Made by a program: the position numbers and the translations under genes. A DNA stretch of 38,136 nt from CAZSWS01 sp964610765 (lineage in GTDB: Bacteria > Bacteroidota > Bacteroidia > Bacteroidales > Tannerellaceae): positions 1 to 38,136 of the forward strand of contig CAZSWS010000019.1 of assembly GCA_964610765.1 (NCBI GenBank), written 5' to 3'. Below, in pieces: positions 8,792 to 16,516 of this stretch (position 1 is its first letter; each line of letters starts with the position of its first letter). The notes beneath the pieces were generated by a model that saw only the letters and a list, made by a program, of their open reading frames with translations, ran no database searches and had not been told where the DNA came from.

Positions 8792-8799
8792 CAAAGATA
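8792..8799 (-). promoter_or_regulatory. -7 promoter box for the SGNH-SGNH-MBOAT operon
   Basis: The minus strand reads TATCTTTG (TAnnTTTG consensus), 24 bases upstream of the first SGNH start codon. The leader would be very short, about 20 bases. A -33 element is not obvious. Confidence 0.6.
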
Positions 8800-8896
8800 C
8801 GTAATAATCAAGATATCTACTGTTTAAAGGCATTTTTTCTTTTTACAAGACCGATGGAAACAACAGATATGTTTGCAAAAAAGGAGTTGTGGCTGT

Positions 8897-9694
8897 CTAT
8901 ACAAATAACCACAAACTAAGGGCCATAACAGCCATACCTAAAATTAGCCCCATGATTGAAACATGATGCTTTCCGTATTTTTCTGCGCTTGGGAGAAGCT
9001 CGTCCAGTGAAATAAAGACCATGATTCCTGCGACAGCTGCCAGAACAACACCGCTTAGTGCGGGGGTCCAAAACTCCAGCAGGAAGAAATAGGCAATCAG
9101 TGCGCCCAGAGGCTCTGCCAGACCGGAGAGGAATGAATGAGTAAATGCTTTTTTACGGCTTCCCGTTGCATGGTAGATAGGTACAGCTACGGCAATACCT
9201 TCGGGGATATTATGGATGGCAATCGCAATGGTGATAGGGATAGCGACATCTAATGAACCCAGGGCTGAAGTAAATGTAGCAATGCCTTCAGGAAAGTTAT
9301 GGATCGCAATGGAGATAGCTACCATGACACCGGTTCTTTTTAAAGCTGCTTCCTTATTCATATCTTCCACACCATGCATCTCGTGTGGATTCATGGAACT
9401 TGGTATAAGAAAGTCTATACAGTTGATAAGCGCTATTCCTCCGAAAAAGGAGAGAATAAGAAACAATGTTCCTTGTTTATCACCGAATATGGATATGAGA
9501 TTGGCTCCGGCCTCCGGCATCATTTCCATAAAGGATACATAAATCATGATTCCTGCAGAAAATCCTAAAGAGGCGGATAGAAAAGTTTGGTTGGTTTGCT
9601 TGGCTACTAAAGCTATTAAGCTGCCTATCCCTGTGGATAGGCCGGCTATAGCTGTAAGTCCAAATGCTAATAGGAAATTGGGGCTATCTTCCAT
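8897..9694 (-). CDS. zupT: ZIP family divalent metal transporter (ZupT-like)
   Basis: An inner-membrane importer of zinc and possibly other divalent metals. The 265 residues carry about eight hydrophobic segments. The two signature helices are present: IAIHNFPEGIATF with His132 and Glu136, and IAIHNIPEGIAVAVPI with His161 and Glu165, which form the binuclear metal site of bacterial ZIPs. A His-containing cytoplasmic loop (MNPHEMHGVEDM, about 101-112) separates the N- and C-terminal helix groups. The gene begins 29 bases after the stop of the TIM-barrel lipoprotein gene and may be co-transcribed with it, although no functional link is apparent. The gene symbol is assigned by family resemblance. 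Confidence 0.88.
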   Translation of the reverse strand: MEDSPNFLLAFGLTAIAGLSTGIGSLIALVAKQTNQTFLSASLGFSAGIMIYVSFMEMMPEAGANLISIFGDKQGTLFLILSFFGGIALINCIDFLIPSSMNPHEMHGVEDMNKEAALKRTGVMVAISIAIHNFPEGIATFTSALGSLDVAIPITIAIAIHNIPEGIAVAVPIYHATGSRKKAFTHSFLSGLAEPLGALIAYFFLLEFWTPALSGVVLAAVAGIMVFISLDELLPSAEKYGKHHVSIMGLILGMAVMALSLWLFV

Positions 9695-9723
9695 AAAGTC
9701 TGTTTAATTGAGAAAGTGTCGGG

Positions 9724-10638
9724 TTAGAACACTTCTTCAGCTGCTTCGTCATAATATTTCAAGCACTCTTTGATGTCAGGTACTGAATTATCCCAATTGT
9801 ACTCATATTCAATAGATAGATATCCTTTGAACTGCTGTTCTTTTAACTCTTTCAACATGCCTTTTACATTTAGTATGCCGGTACCCCAGATTACATCGTG
9901 TTGTTCTGTAGCTCCTTCTTCTTTTTCAGCAATATCTTTGAAGTGTAAGGAAATCAAGCGACCTTTCATTTTTTTCAAAGAAGCTATTTGGTCCAATCCT
10001 TCACGACGCCAGTGACCTACGTCAGCACATGAGCCTATGTCTTTACTTCTGGTTGAGATGGCTTCTAATAATAAATCAGGATTCCAATAGTCAGATGGTT
10101 GTGGATGATTATGGACAGCTACTTTAATGCCATATTCTTTGGATAGCGATTCAACCAGATCCCAGTCTTTCAAAAGAGGTTCACAGGTGATGAGTTCCAT
10201 ACCCATGTCTTTGGCAAATGCAAACATTTTTTTCCAGTCATCTTCATTCTCTGTCACAAAGACACCTGTCCCAATAATCTGAATATCTTTAGATTTGGCC
10301 AAATCTTTAATGCCTTTTCTGGTCTCTTCATCCATGTCAAATCCGAAAGCTTGATCTCCCCAGTCGCCTCCGAGGCGATGTCCGGGATATATCTCAATAT
10401 AGTTTATGCCCAGTTCTTGAGTTTTTTCCAAAGCTTCAATCACTGAAAAACGATGGAAAGAGTATGACTGAATAGCCAATTTGATTCCATTGTCTTCTGC
10501 TTTCTTAATACCTTTAAGTGTTGTGTCTGTGTCTGCGTCTGCGTTTTGTTGTTTGTTTGTCCCGGCTTTACAGGAAGTGAACCCCATGATAGAAACAAGG
10601 AGTAGTGTGATAGTAGTTAATTTGAGGGTAAGTTTCAT
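9724..10638 (-). CDS. Lipoprotein sugar phosphate isomerase/epimerase-like TIM barrel
   Basis: 304 residues. The N-terminus is a lipoprotein signal peptide with Cys23 in the lipobox MGFTSC, followed by a short hydrophilic linker. The rest is an AP-endonuclease-2/xylose-isomerase-like TIM barrel with acidic and His residues expected to bind metal: INYIEIYPGH, LITCEPLL, VAVHNHPQPSDYW, SCADVGHW, LHFKDI and SIEYEYNW. Cytoplasmic relatives isomerise or epimerise sugars. Because this version is exported, it is more likely to act on periplasmic sugars or oxidised glycosides, or as part of the keto-glycoside/lyase type of exported TIM barrels known in Bacteroides. That last point is inference. It lies downstream of GH89 and GH31 genes, separated by a hairpin. 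Confidence 0.8.
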   Translation of the reverse strand: MKLTLKLTTITLLLVSIMGFTSCKAGTNKQQNADADTDTTLKGIKKAEDNGIKLAIQSYSFHRFSVIEALEKTQELGINYIEIYPGHRLGGDWGDQAFGFDMDEETRKGIKDLAKSKDIQIIGTGVFVTENEDDWKKMFAFAKDMGMELITCEPLLKDWDLVESLSKEYGIKVAVHNHPQPSDYWNPDLLLEAISTRSKDIGSCADVGHWRREGLDQIASLKKMKGRLISLHFKDIAEKEEGATEQHDVIWGTGILNVKGMLKELKEQQFKGYLSIEYEYNWDNSVPDIKECLKYYDEAAEEVF

Positions 10639-10680
10639 TTTTGTGTGTTTAAAATGTTTGTGGTGTGTAATGTGTATTTA

Positions 10681-10719
10681 CTATTCCACTAAATTACACA
10701 TTGTTATTTAGTGGAATAG
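10681..10719. repeat. Perfect 14-bp inverted repeat between GH31 and TIM-barrel genes
   Basis: CTATTCCACTAAAT (10681-10694) and its exact complement (10706-10719) flank an 11-base loop. The element sits between the stop of the GH31 gene and the start of the lipoprotein isomerase. It lacks a T-run on either side, so a simple intrinsic terminator is doubtful. An operator, a processing hairpin or a 5' stabilising structure are alternatives. Confidence 0.7.
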
Positions 10720-10731
10720 CTAAAAGTAGAA

Positions 10732-12327
10732 TTATTTTATCTTTTCAAAATAAGGTAACCGTTCGAGTGGAACATCTATCTCGATCTTCTTACCTCCTTT
10801 ATGTGTTTTTCCTAAATCATCTTTCCAACGCCCTTTAGGTAGGTCGACTGTTCGCTTCGTTCCTGATTGAACCATAGGAGCTATCAGGTATTTATCACCT
10901 AGCATGAACTGATTGCTGCAAGTGGAAAAACCTTGATTGGGGAAACTATATTCCATGCTTCGAACGATAGGCTCACCGGTTGCAGCAGCAATTTTAGCAT
11001 ATTCTAAAATGTACGGAGCAAACTCTTGATGTAAATGAGCTACATCAGAGACTATCTTCAGGTTTTCTTTACTAAGTATTCTCCACGGAGCAACAGAAAA
11101 TTGCATCATCGGCATTAAGGCATGAATCTGGGCTGAACGAACGATTAGTTCTTGGTCAAACTTATCAGAGTCAATATTTAAAAAAGCAGAGAAAGACCCT
11201 CCACCAATCATATCTGGGCAGGTATATGCATGACCTAATAGACCGGCAGTGGTCATTTGTGGTATAAGTGTGGCAGCCGCACCCCACGAGTAACCTTTGT
11301 CTCCCAGGCGTTGTACGATTTCAGTTCCTCCCAGTTTCCAGGATGTACGTAGTTCGTTGAAGGGGAATTCTTTGCCAAAGGCAGCCCATGCTTCTGAAAA
11401 GTCATTTACATTGGCTTCTTTGTCGTAGAATACTAAGTCGCCGCGCATGTAGCTAACATCGCCTCCATCAAATTTATAACCGTCTATACCATATTCATCT
11501 TGCAGCTTAACGAGCTCTTTTTTCAAATGAGCCACTGCTTGCGGATTGGTCATGTCGTAACAAGCACTGTATCCATTCCACCAAGAGATTATAGCTGTAC
11601 CGCCGTTCTTGTTTTTGACTAAATAGCCTTTGCTGGCTAGCTCTCTATATTCGCGGCTATCAGGCGATACGTATGGACAGACCCAAAGCATCACATCAAA
11701 GCCCATGGCATGCAGACTATCTGTCATTGCCTTTGGATTGGGGAATGTTTCCGGCTTAAACTCAAAGTTTCCGTAATACTTTTGCCAGTTGTCATCAATC
11801 ATAAATATTCCGGTCGGAAAATCATGGTTGATGGCATCATGGGCATACTTCATGATGTCTTTTTGATTCTGATTGTAAATCAGTTCTATCCATGTGTTGT
11901 ATTGTGGCTTAGAGAAAAACACTTCTTCAGGGATTTTCCCGGTAGGTTGAAAATGTTTTTTGCTAGCTGCCAAATAAGCTTCTTTTAGGGTAGAGCCGGA
12001 ACTGACGGCTTGGATATCTTTTTCGTAATCTGAGTAAATGATTAATGTATCGTTAGAGAACTTAAACATAAATGGCTGGTCACTCCAAACATATCGACCT
12101 TGATTAGACACAAAAAGAGGTATCAACTGGTTGTTGAAGTTTTCACGGCTGAGGTTAAATATACGTGTCGTTGATTCATAAGGCATATTTTGGCCAAAGC
12201 CAACAAAGGCACCCCACCACTTCTCGTTTTCTAAAGAGGTTATTTTACTTTCATATTTAGCTTGTCCGTAGCAGCTTAATGAAAAAAGAATAGAAAGAAT
12301 AAAAACTGTTGAACGAATTAATTTCAT
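10732..12327 (-). CDS. Exported glycoside hydrolase family 31 (alpha-glycosidase)
   Basis: A retaining alpha-glycosidase-type TIM-barrel enzyme. Residue numbers here count from an upstream ATG at 12360. The preferred start is the ATG at 12327, giving 531 aa, because a signal peptide (MKLIRSTVFILSILFSLSCYGQ) begins there; the 11 codons before it would displace it. Cleavage after CYG or lipidation at the Cys are both possible. The barrel shows FPTGIFMIDDNWQ (181-193), MLWVCPYVSPDS (224-235), the probable nucleophile Asp298 in DGYKFDGGDVS, probable acid/base Asp354 in RLGDKGYSWG, and TCPDMIGGG (380-388). The protein is short for GH31 because the C-terminal beta domains are reduced. It follows the GH89 gene after 47 bases. 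The specificity (glucoside, galactoside or other) is unclear. Confidence 0.82.
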   Translation of the reverse strand: MKLIRSTVFILSILFSLSCYGQAKYESKITSLENEKWWGAFVGFGQNMPYESTTRIFNLSRENFNNQLIPLFVSNQGRYVWSDQPFMFKFSNDTLIIYSDYEKDIQAVSSGSTLKEAYLAASKKHFQPTGKIPEEVFFSKPQYNTWIELIYNQNQKDIMKYAHDAINHDFPTGIFMIDDNWQKYYGNFEFKPETFPNPKAMTDSLHAMGFDVMLWVCPYVSPDSREYRELASKGYLVKNKNGGTAIISWWNGYSACYDMTNPQAVAHLKKELVKLQDEYGIDGYKFDGGDVSYMRGDLVFYDKEANVNDFSEAWAAFGKEFPFNELRTSWKLGGTEIVQRLGDKGYSWGAAATLIPQMTTAGLLGHAYTCPDMIGGGSFSAFLNIDSDKFDQELIVRSAQIHALMPMMQFSVAPWRILSKENLKIVSDVAHLHQEFAPYILEYAKIAAATGEPIVRSMEYSFPNQGFSTCSNQFMLGDKYLIAPMVQSGTKRTVDLPKGRWKDDLGKTHKGGKKIEIDVPLERLPYFEKIK

Positions 12328-12374
12328 ACAAATAGATGTTTGAATTTTACTTAATAACATTGTCGCTAATTTAT

Positions 12375-14543
12375 TTAATTTACGCTTAAAAATAAGCTGT
12401 ATACTTCCTTGGCTACATCAATCGCATTCCCTTCCGGTTGCGAAAGATACGGATTATTCTGCTTAGCCCACTCTTCGTCCATGCCAAAAAAGTCTACTTT
12501 TTCAGGTTGTTCACCGGCAAGTTCTTTTTCTAAGTAGTCGAAATAGGCTTTCCAGCGAGGATAATATACGTCTTTAAGTATGCCTGCCCATTCCTTATAG
12601 GCATAATTATACAAAATAGGTGCGCTGGCTCTATTACCCCAGGTCGTTATTTGTGTGCGTGCATTCCATTCATATAGGTTCTTTTCTTCTTCTGTGTTCC
12701 CGATTTTTCGAGCTTGGTTTACCCATGTGCCTAACATGAATTCAGGACGAGTTTGCAGTAGTTTGTCTTGTGCAAGCAGAAGTTCTAAAAACCGAGTACT
12801 CGTTTCTTTAAATAACGCAACATTCTTGTCGTTATACGCTTGACTTATTTCTTTTTGGAGGTAATATGCTTTGTTGGCAATAACCTGACGTACGACATCT
12901 ACTAAGTCATATTCAAAGTTGTTGTTCCCCTGATATGAATCAGCCACACTCAACATGTTTTCTGCGGCCAACTTAAGTGTGTCTGTATTATAGAAAGGAT
13001 GAGTTGTTGAACAACATGATACGTTTCGTATATCTAAACGAGGTGCTGCGGCAAAGACGGTTTCAACAGTTCCTTCTTGTGTTGAGCGAGGAGGACAGTT
13101 ATATACGGTTTGTGCTAGCATGTTCCAGGCAGTTGTGAGTTTTTCATCACTTTTCCCATACCGAGCCTGAGCGTATCCTTCTAGCCATTCCTCATAGGTG
13201 AATCTCTCTTTACGCCAAGGAAGCTCAAATAGTAACTCATACATGACCGGATTGTTTTCAATAGCCTCCATCGTAGCACCTACACCTTTTAGCGTTTGTC
13301 CATTTTGATGTGCCCGTGCGTCATAATAGTAGTCTATTACCGGAGTCATTTTTCCATGCATTCCTGTACGACCTCCAAAGTTTAGGAGCATACAGTATAT
13401 CCAGTTATGTTTGCCATATCCTTCCGGACGATACCATGACGACCAATCCATTCCCCACATAGGACGACTCTCACTAAATAAATCCAACACAAGCAAGTCG
13501 CCTTTTTCCATGTGGTCTATCATGGCTGGGCGTGGATTAGCCTGCCAAGCTTGTGCTACCCATACTGCATCCGGATTAATTCTTTTCATAGCAGACATGA
13601 TTGACTTTCCGGCTAAATCTAAATCAACACCTTCTGTACTACCACCTTCATGAAATGGGTCTATGGCATAATAGTTCGATTTACCATAAAGTTTGGTCAT
13701 TTCATTATAATACAATTTGGCAATTTTTTGAAAACTCTCATCAGTGGGCTGCAAAAAGGCAGGGCGTGGGAAACTGTTCCATTTGCCGGGATCTGTAATG
13801 TTTACACCCAGCTTCTCCTTAATGTTATGAGGAACCATGCCGGCATATCCCGGAAGAGCCGCTTCTATACCGTATTCTTTCATTCGTTTCAGGATATTCT
13901 TTTGAAGTGTTTCTTGTTGTTTATACCAGCTATCCGGATTGGGTCCTCCCCAGCCTTCCAGGTTGTTCATTTGCCACCATGCTAAAAAGCCTGAGCCGGC
14001 AATAAATTCATTGATTTCATCTTTCGAATAGCCTAAATCCTTCAATACGTTATGCCATACGGTTTCTGTTCCGGTGATGGCTAATGATAGATTGATGCCA
14101 TGAAGGGCCATCCAGTCTATTTCTTGCTGCCAACGTTCCCAATCCCAAAAAGCCATTGAATAGGAAAATGTGCAATAGTTCAAGTAGTAGCGTAGTGTAT
14201 GATCTGTTTCTCTTCGCTCTTTTTGCTGAACGGCTGGGAGAGGGGTGGGAAGCTTGGCTTGCATTCCATTCCAGGAAAGATGAATATTTGCATGATATTT
14301 CAAATACCAGTTGATTCCCGTTGCTATATTCACATACGAATTGCCTCGCACTACTACTTTGTCACCATTTTGATCCAGCTCAAAGAAGTCTGTGTCATTC
14401 GTAGACTGAATAAGTTCTATCTCAAATTTTTCAGAAGCACCGGTGTCTATACGTTCTAATAATCCGGTTATAGGATTGTCGCTTTCTGCCGTACATGCAG
14501 ATAAAAAGAACAAAGAAGTAAACAAAATGAATAGTTGTTTCAT
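12375..14543 (-). CDS. Alpha-N-acetylglucosaminidase, GH89, lipoprotein
   Basis: 722 residues with a lipoprotein signal (lipobox FLSAC, Cys17). GH89 enzymes remove terminal alpha-linked GlcNAc from heparan-type chains or from mucin alpha-1,4-GlcNAc caps. The order is typical: an N-terminal beta domain (about 20-105), then the catalytic barrel beginning TLRYYLNYCTFSYSMAFWDW (116-135) and GINLSLAITGTETVWHNVL (149-167). The probable acid/base Glu299 lies in YAIDPFHEGGSTEG, and the probable nucleophile Glu440 in NNPVMYELLFELPWR, followed by an all-alpha C-terminal domain. Human NAGLU uses the equivalent pair. The protein is probably displayed on the periplasmic or outer-membrane side. The gene is first in a run with GH31. 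No SusC/SusD pair is nearby, so it is not a classical polysaccharide utilisation locus. Confidence 0.92.
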   Translation of the reverse strand: MKQLFILFTSLFFLSACTAESDNPITGLLERIDTGASEKFEIELIQSTNDTDFFELDQNGDKVVVRGNSYVNIATGINWYLKYHANIHLSWNGMQAKLPTPLPAVQQKERRETDHTLRYYLNYCTFSYSMAFWDWERWQQEIDWMALHGINLSLAITGTETVWHNVLKDLGYSKDEINEFIAGSGFLAWWQMNNLEGWGGPNPDSWYKQQETLQKNILKRMKEYGIEAALPGYAGMVPHNIKEKLGVNITDPGKWNSFPRPAFLQPTDESFQKIAKLYYNEMTKLYGKSNYYAIDPFHEGGSTEGVDLDLAGKSIMSAMKRINPDAVWVAQAWQANPRPAMIDHMEKGDLLVLDLFSESRPMWGMDWSSWYRPEGYGKHNWIYCMLLNFGGRTGMHGKMTPVIDYYYDARAHQNGQTLKGVGATMEAIENNPVMYELLFELPWRKERFTYEEWLEGYAQARYGKSDEKLTTAWNMLAQTVYNCPPRSTQEGTVETVFAAAPRLDIRNVSCCSTTHPFYNTDTLKLAAENMLSVADSYQGNNNFEYDLVDVVRQVIANKAYYLQKEISQAYNDKNVALFKETSTRFLELLLAQDKLLQTRPEFMLGTWVNQARKIGNTEEEKNLYEWNARTQITTWGNRASAPILYNYAYKEWAGILKDVYYPRWKAYFDYLEKELAGEQPEKVDFFGMDEEWAKQNNPYLSQPEGNAIDVAKEVYSLFLSVN

Positions 14544-14928
14544 GAGTTATTTTCGATAATTATTAAAAAATGACTGTAAGGAGCATCCTTACAGCTTGCT
14601 ATTGTAAATACATTTATAGACTATAGCTTGTGAAGCTAAAGCTTACGACCACTTCAATATAAAATGAGTGAATGAAAGAACCCTTACGAATAATGTCGTT
14701 TAAAATACGGTGTAAATATATACAATAATCTACATTTTGATAGTTTTCACAGCTAAACTTAGACGAAAAAGCCAGTTCAATACATGAATGTCGATTTTGA
14801 GAACCCACTTTTGTATCGTTTTTCCTTTTTGTAGATAAAGTTTGAACTGCCGAATACCTAAATGATACTATTTTTTCGATGAAATGTGTATTTTGTTTTG
14901 GTTTTTCACTTTATTTCCATTTCTATCG

Positions 14929-14936
14929 TATCTTTG
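14929..14936 (+). promoter_or_regulatory. -7 promoter box for aspA
   Basis: TATCTTTG, an exact TAnnTTTG match, 120 bases upstream of the aspA ATG. This leaves a leader of about 110 bases, long for this genome region, that contains the hairpin at 14954-15005. Confidence 0.6.
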
Positions 14937-14953
14937 CCTTACATTTTGCTTGT

Positions 14954-15005
14954 GGGAGGAAAGGTGAAAGCAGTTGCTGCTTTTGGTTTCTCTCCTTTTT
15001 GTTTT
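14954..15005 (+). promoter_or_regulatory. Terminator-like leader hairpin upstream of aspA (possible attenuator)
   Basis: A perfect inner stem AAAGCAG/CTGCTTT (14967-14973/14977-14983) closes a 3-base loop. It extends outward through an imperfect stem pairing GGGAGGAAAGG (14954-14964) with GGTTTCTCTCC (14985-14995). The 3' arm is followed at once by CTTTTTGTTTTT. This is the layout of an intrinsic terminator placed between promoter and start codon. GAGAG at about 15010-15014 can pair with CTCTC (14990-14994) as an alternative structure. The regulatory function is inferred. Confidence 0.45.
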
Positions 15006-15056
15006 TGCAGAGAGTAAGTTGAATATAATTATTACTGATACATTAAAATTATTACT

Positions 15057-16445
15057 ATGAAAAGAATTGAAAGAGATTTGATTGGAGAGTTGCCCATTCC
15101 ATCAGAGGCGTATTATGGTATTCATACACAACGTGCGTTAGATAACTTTCATATTACAGGGATTTCAATTAATCACTATCCTGAATTTATCAGAGGTATG
15201 GCTTATGTGAAGTGGGCTGCTGCTGAGGCAAACAAGCAAGTTGGTATTCTTAAACCGGAAATAGCAGATGCTATTGTTGCTGCTTGTAAAAAAATAGTGG
15301 ATGGTGAATATCTAAATGAATTCCCATGCGATATGCTACAAGGAGGTGCCGGAACTTCTACAAATATGAATGTGAATGAGGTTATCGCTAATATTGCCCT
15401 TGAATCATTGGGGTATAAGAAAGGTGACTATGTGCATTGCTCTCCTTACGACCATGTTAATCTCTCTCAATCAACTAATGACGCTTATCCAACAGGAGTA
15501 AAGTTGGGTGTGTTGTTATATAATGAAAATGTAGCGAAAGCCTTACAAGGCTTGATAGATGCACTTCATCAAAAAGGTCGCGAGTTTGCAAATGTTATGA
15601 CTATGGGGCGTACTCACTTACAAGATGCTGTACCTCTTCGCATGGGACAAACATTTGAGGCTTGGGCTGTTACTTTAGAAAAAGAACTAGTCTCTTTAAA
15701 CGAAAGTGCTAATCTATGTTTGGAAATAAACATGGGAGCTACGGCTGTTGGTACCGGATTGAACGCTGCACCCGGCTATGCAAAGGCATGTACTGAGGCA
15801 TTGTCTAAAATAACAAATCTTCCTTTCAAAGAAGCTGAAAACTTGGTTGAGGCTACCTCTAATACAGGAAGCTTCATGGCTTATTCTTCTGCAATGAAGA
15901 GATTGGCGGTGAAATTGTCCAAAATTTGTAACGACTTACGTTTGTTGACTTCCGGTCCACGCTGTGGATTGTTTGAAATCAATCTTCCTCCTCGTCAAGC
16001 AGGTTCATCTATCATGCCCGGGAAAGTCAATCCGGTGATTGCTGAAGTTGTTAGTCAAACATGTTTCCGCGTAATTGGTAATGATGTAGCTACTACTTTT
16101 GCCAGTGAAGCAGGGCAATTGCAACTGAACGTAATGGAGCCGGTGATGACCTATAGTTTGCTTGAGTCTGCTACGCTATTGACGAATGCGATGAAGACCC
16201 TTCGCGATAATTGTATCGTTGATATTACAGTTAATGAAGAACGCTGTAAAGAGTTGGTTGTTGGCAGTGTCGGTATTGTAACGGCATTGAATCCGCATAT
16301 CGGATATGAAAACAGTACAGCACTTGCTCAAGAAGCGTTGAAGACAGGAAAAAGCATTTATGATTTAGTGCTTGAGAAAAATATTTTACCGAAAGATAAA
16401 CTAGATGAAATATTCAGTCCGGAAGGTCTTTTAGGAGAGAAATAA
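15057..16445 (+). CDS. aspA: Aspartate ammonia-lyase
   Basis: Deaminates L-aspartate to fumarate and ammonia in the cytoplasm. The fumarate can serve as respiratory acceptor or enter the malate pool handled by mdh in this window. The length of 462 aa is close to E. coli AspA. Visible features include TSTNMNVNEVIAN (100-112), HVNLSQSTNDAYPT (133-146), GRTHLQDAVPLRMGQTF (184-200) and the superfamily signature GSSIMPGKVNP (316-326), whose Ser318 is the catalytic base in aspartases, with Lys323 and Asn325 in the flexible loop. Fumarases share the signature, but the N-terminus (RIERDLIGELPIP) is aspartase-like. It is monocistronic, with a structured leader upstream and a strong terminator downstream. 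Confidence 0.95.
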   Translation: MKRIERDLIGELPIPSEAYYGIHTQRALDNFHITGISINHYPEFIRGMAYVKWAAAEANKQVGILKPEIADAIVAACKKIVDGEYLNEFPCDMLQGGAGTSTNMNVNEVIANIALESLGYKKGDYVHCSPYDHVNLSQSTNDAYPTGVKLGVLLYNENVAKALQGLIDALHQKGREFANVMTMGRTHLQDAVPLRMGQTFEAWAVTLEKELVSLNESANLCLEINMGATAVGTGLNAAPGYAKACTEALSKITNLPFKEAENLVEATSNTGSFMAYSSAMKRLAVKLSKICNDLRLLTSGPRCGLFEINLPPRQAGSSIMPGKVNPVIAEVVSQTCFRVIGNDVATTFASEAGQLQLNVMEPVMTYSLLESATLLTNAMKTLRDNCIVDITVNEERCKELVVGSVGIVTALNPHIGYENSTALAQEALKTGKSIYDLVLEKNILPKDKLDEIFSPEGLLGEK

Positions 16446-16465
16446 TATAAAACGACTGACAATTA

Positions 16466-16507
16466 TAAAAAAAGCCTGTATGTCTATGTGACGTACAGGC
16501 TTTTTTA
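16466..16507. terminator. Bidirectional terminator between aspA and GH127 gene
   Basis: AGCCTGTA (16473-16480) pairs with TACAGGCT (16494-16501), with a run of A before the stem and a run of T after it. It is placed between two convergent stops, so it can act on both strands. Confidence 0.88.
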
Positions 16508-16516
16508 TGCGCTTCT

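Larger units (their letters stand above)
14544..15056. other. 513-base intergenic region between GH89 and aspA
   Basis: A divergent spacer. Near GH89 there is a perfect 9-bp inverted repeat (14574-14582/14586-14594, CTGTAAGGA with a 3-base loop), 31 bases upstream of the GH89 start. It could be an operator or 5'-UTR hairpin. The aspA promoter box (14929-14936) and leader hairpin (14954-15005) occupy the other end. No convincing TAnnTTTG box was found for GH89. A 64-codon minus-strand reading at 14614-14808 has no resemblance to any known protein and is not annotated. The middle (about 14620-14880) is AT-rich, with nothing else recognised. Confidence 0.6.

Noticed and set aside
8897..14543. 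Classical polysaccharide utilisation locus
   Set aside because: Glycosidases are present, but no SusC/SusD pair, hybrid two-component system or ECF sigma/anti-sigma gene is found nearby.
14614..14808. 64-codon open frame on the minus strand between GH89 and aspA
   Set aside because: No signal, family resemblance or convincing translation signal; composition looks like random AT-rich spacer.
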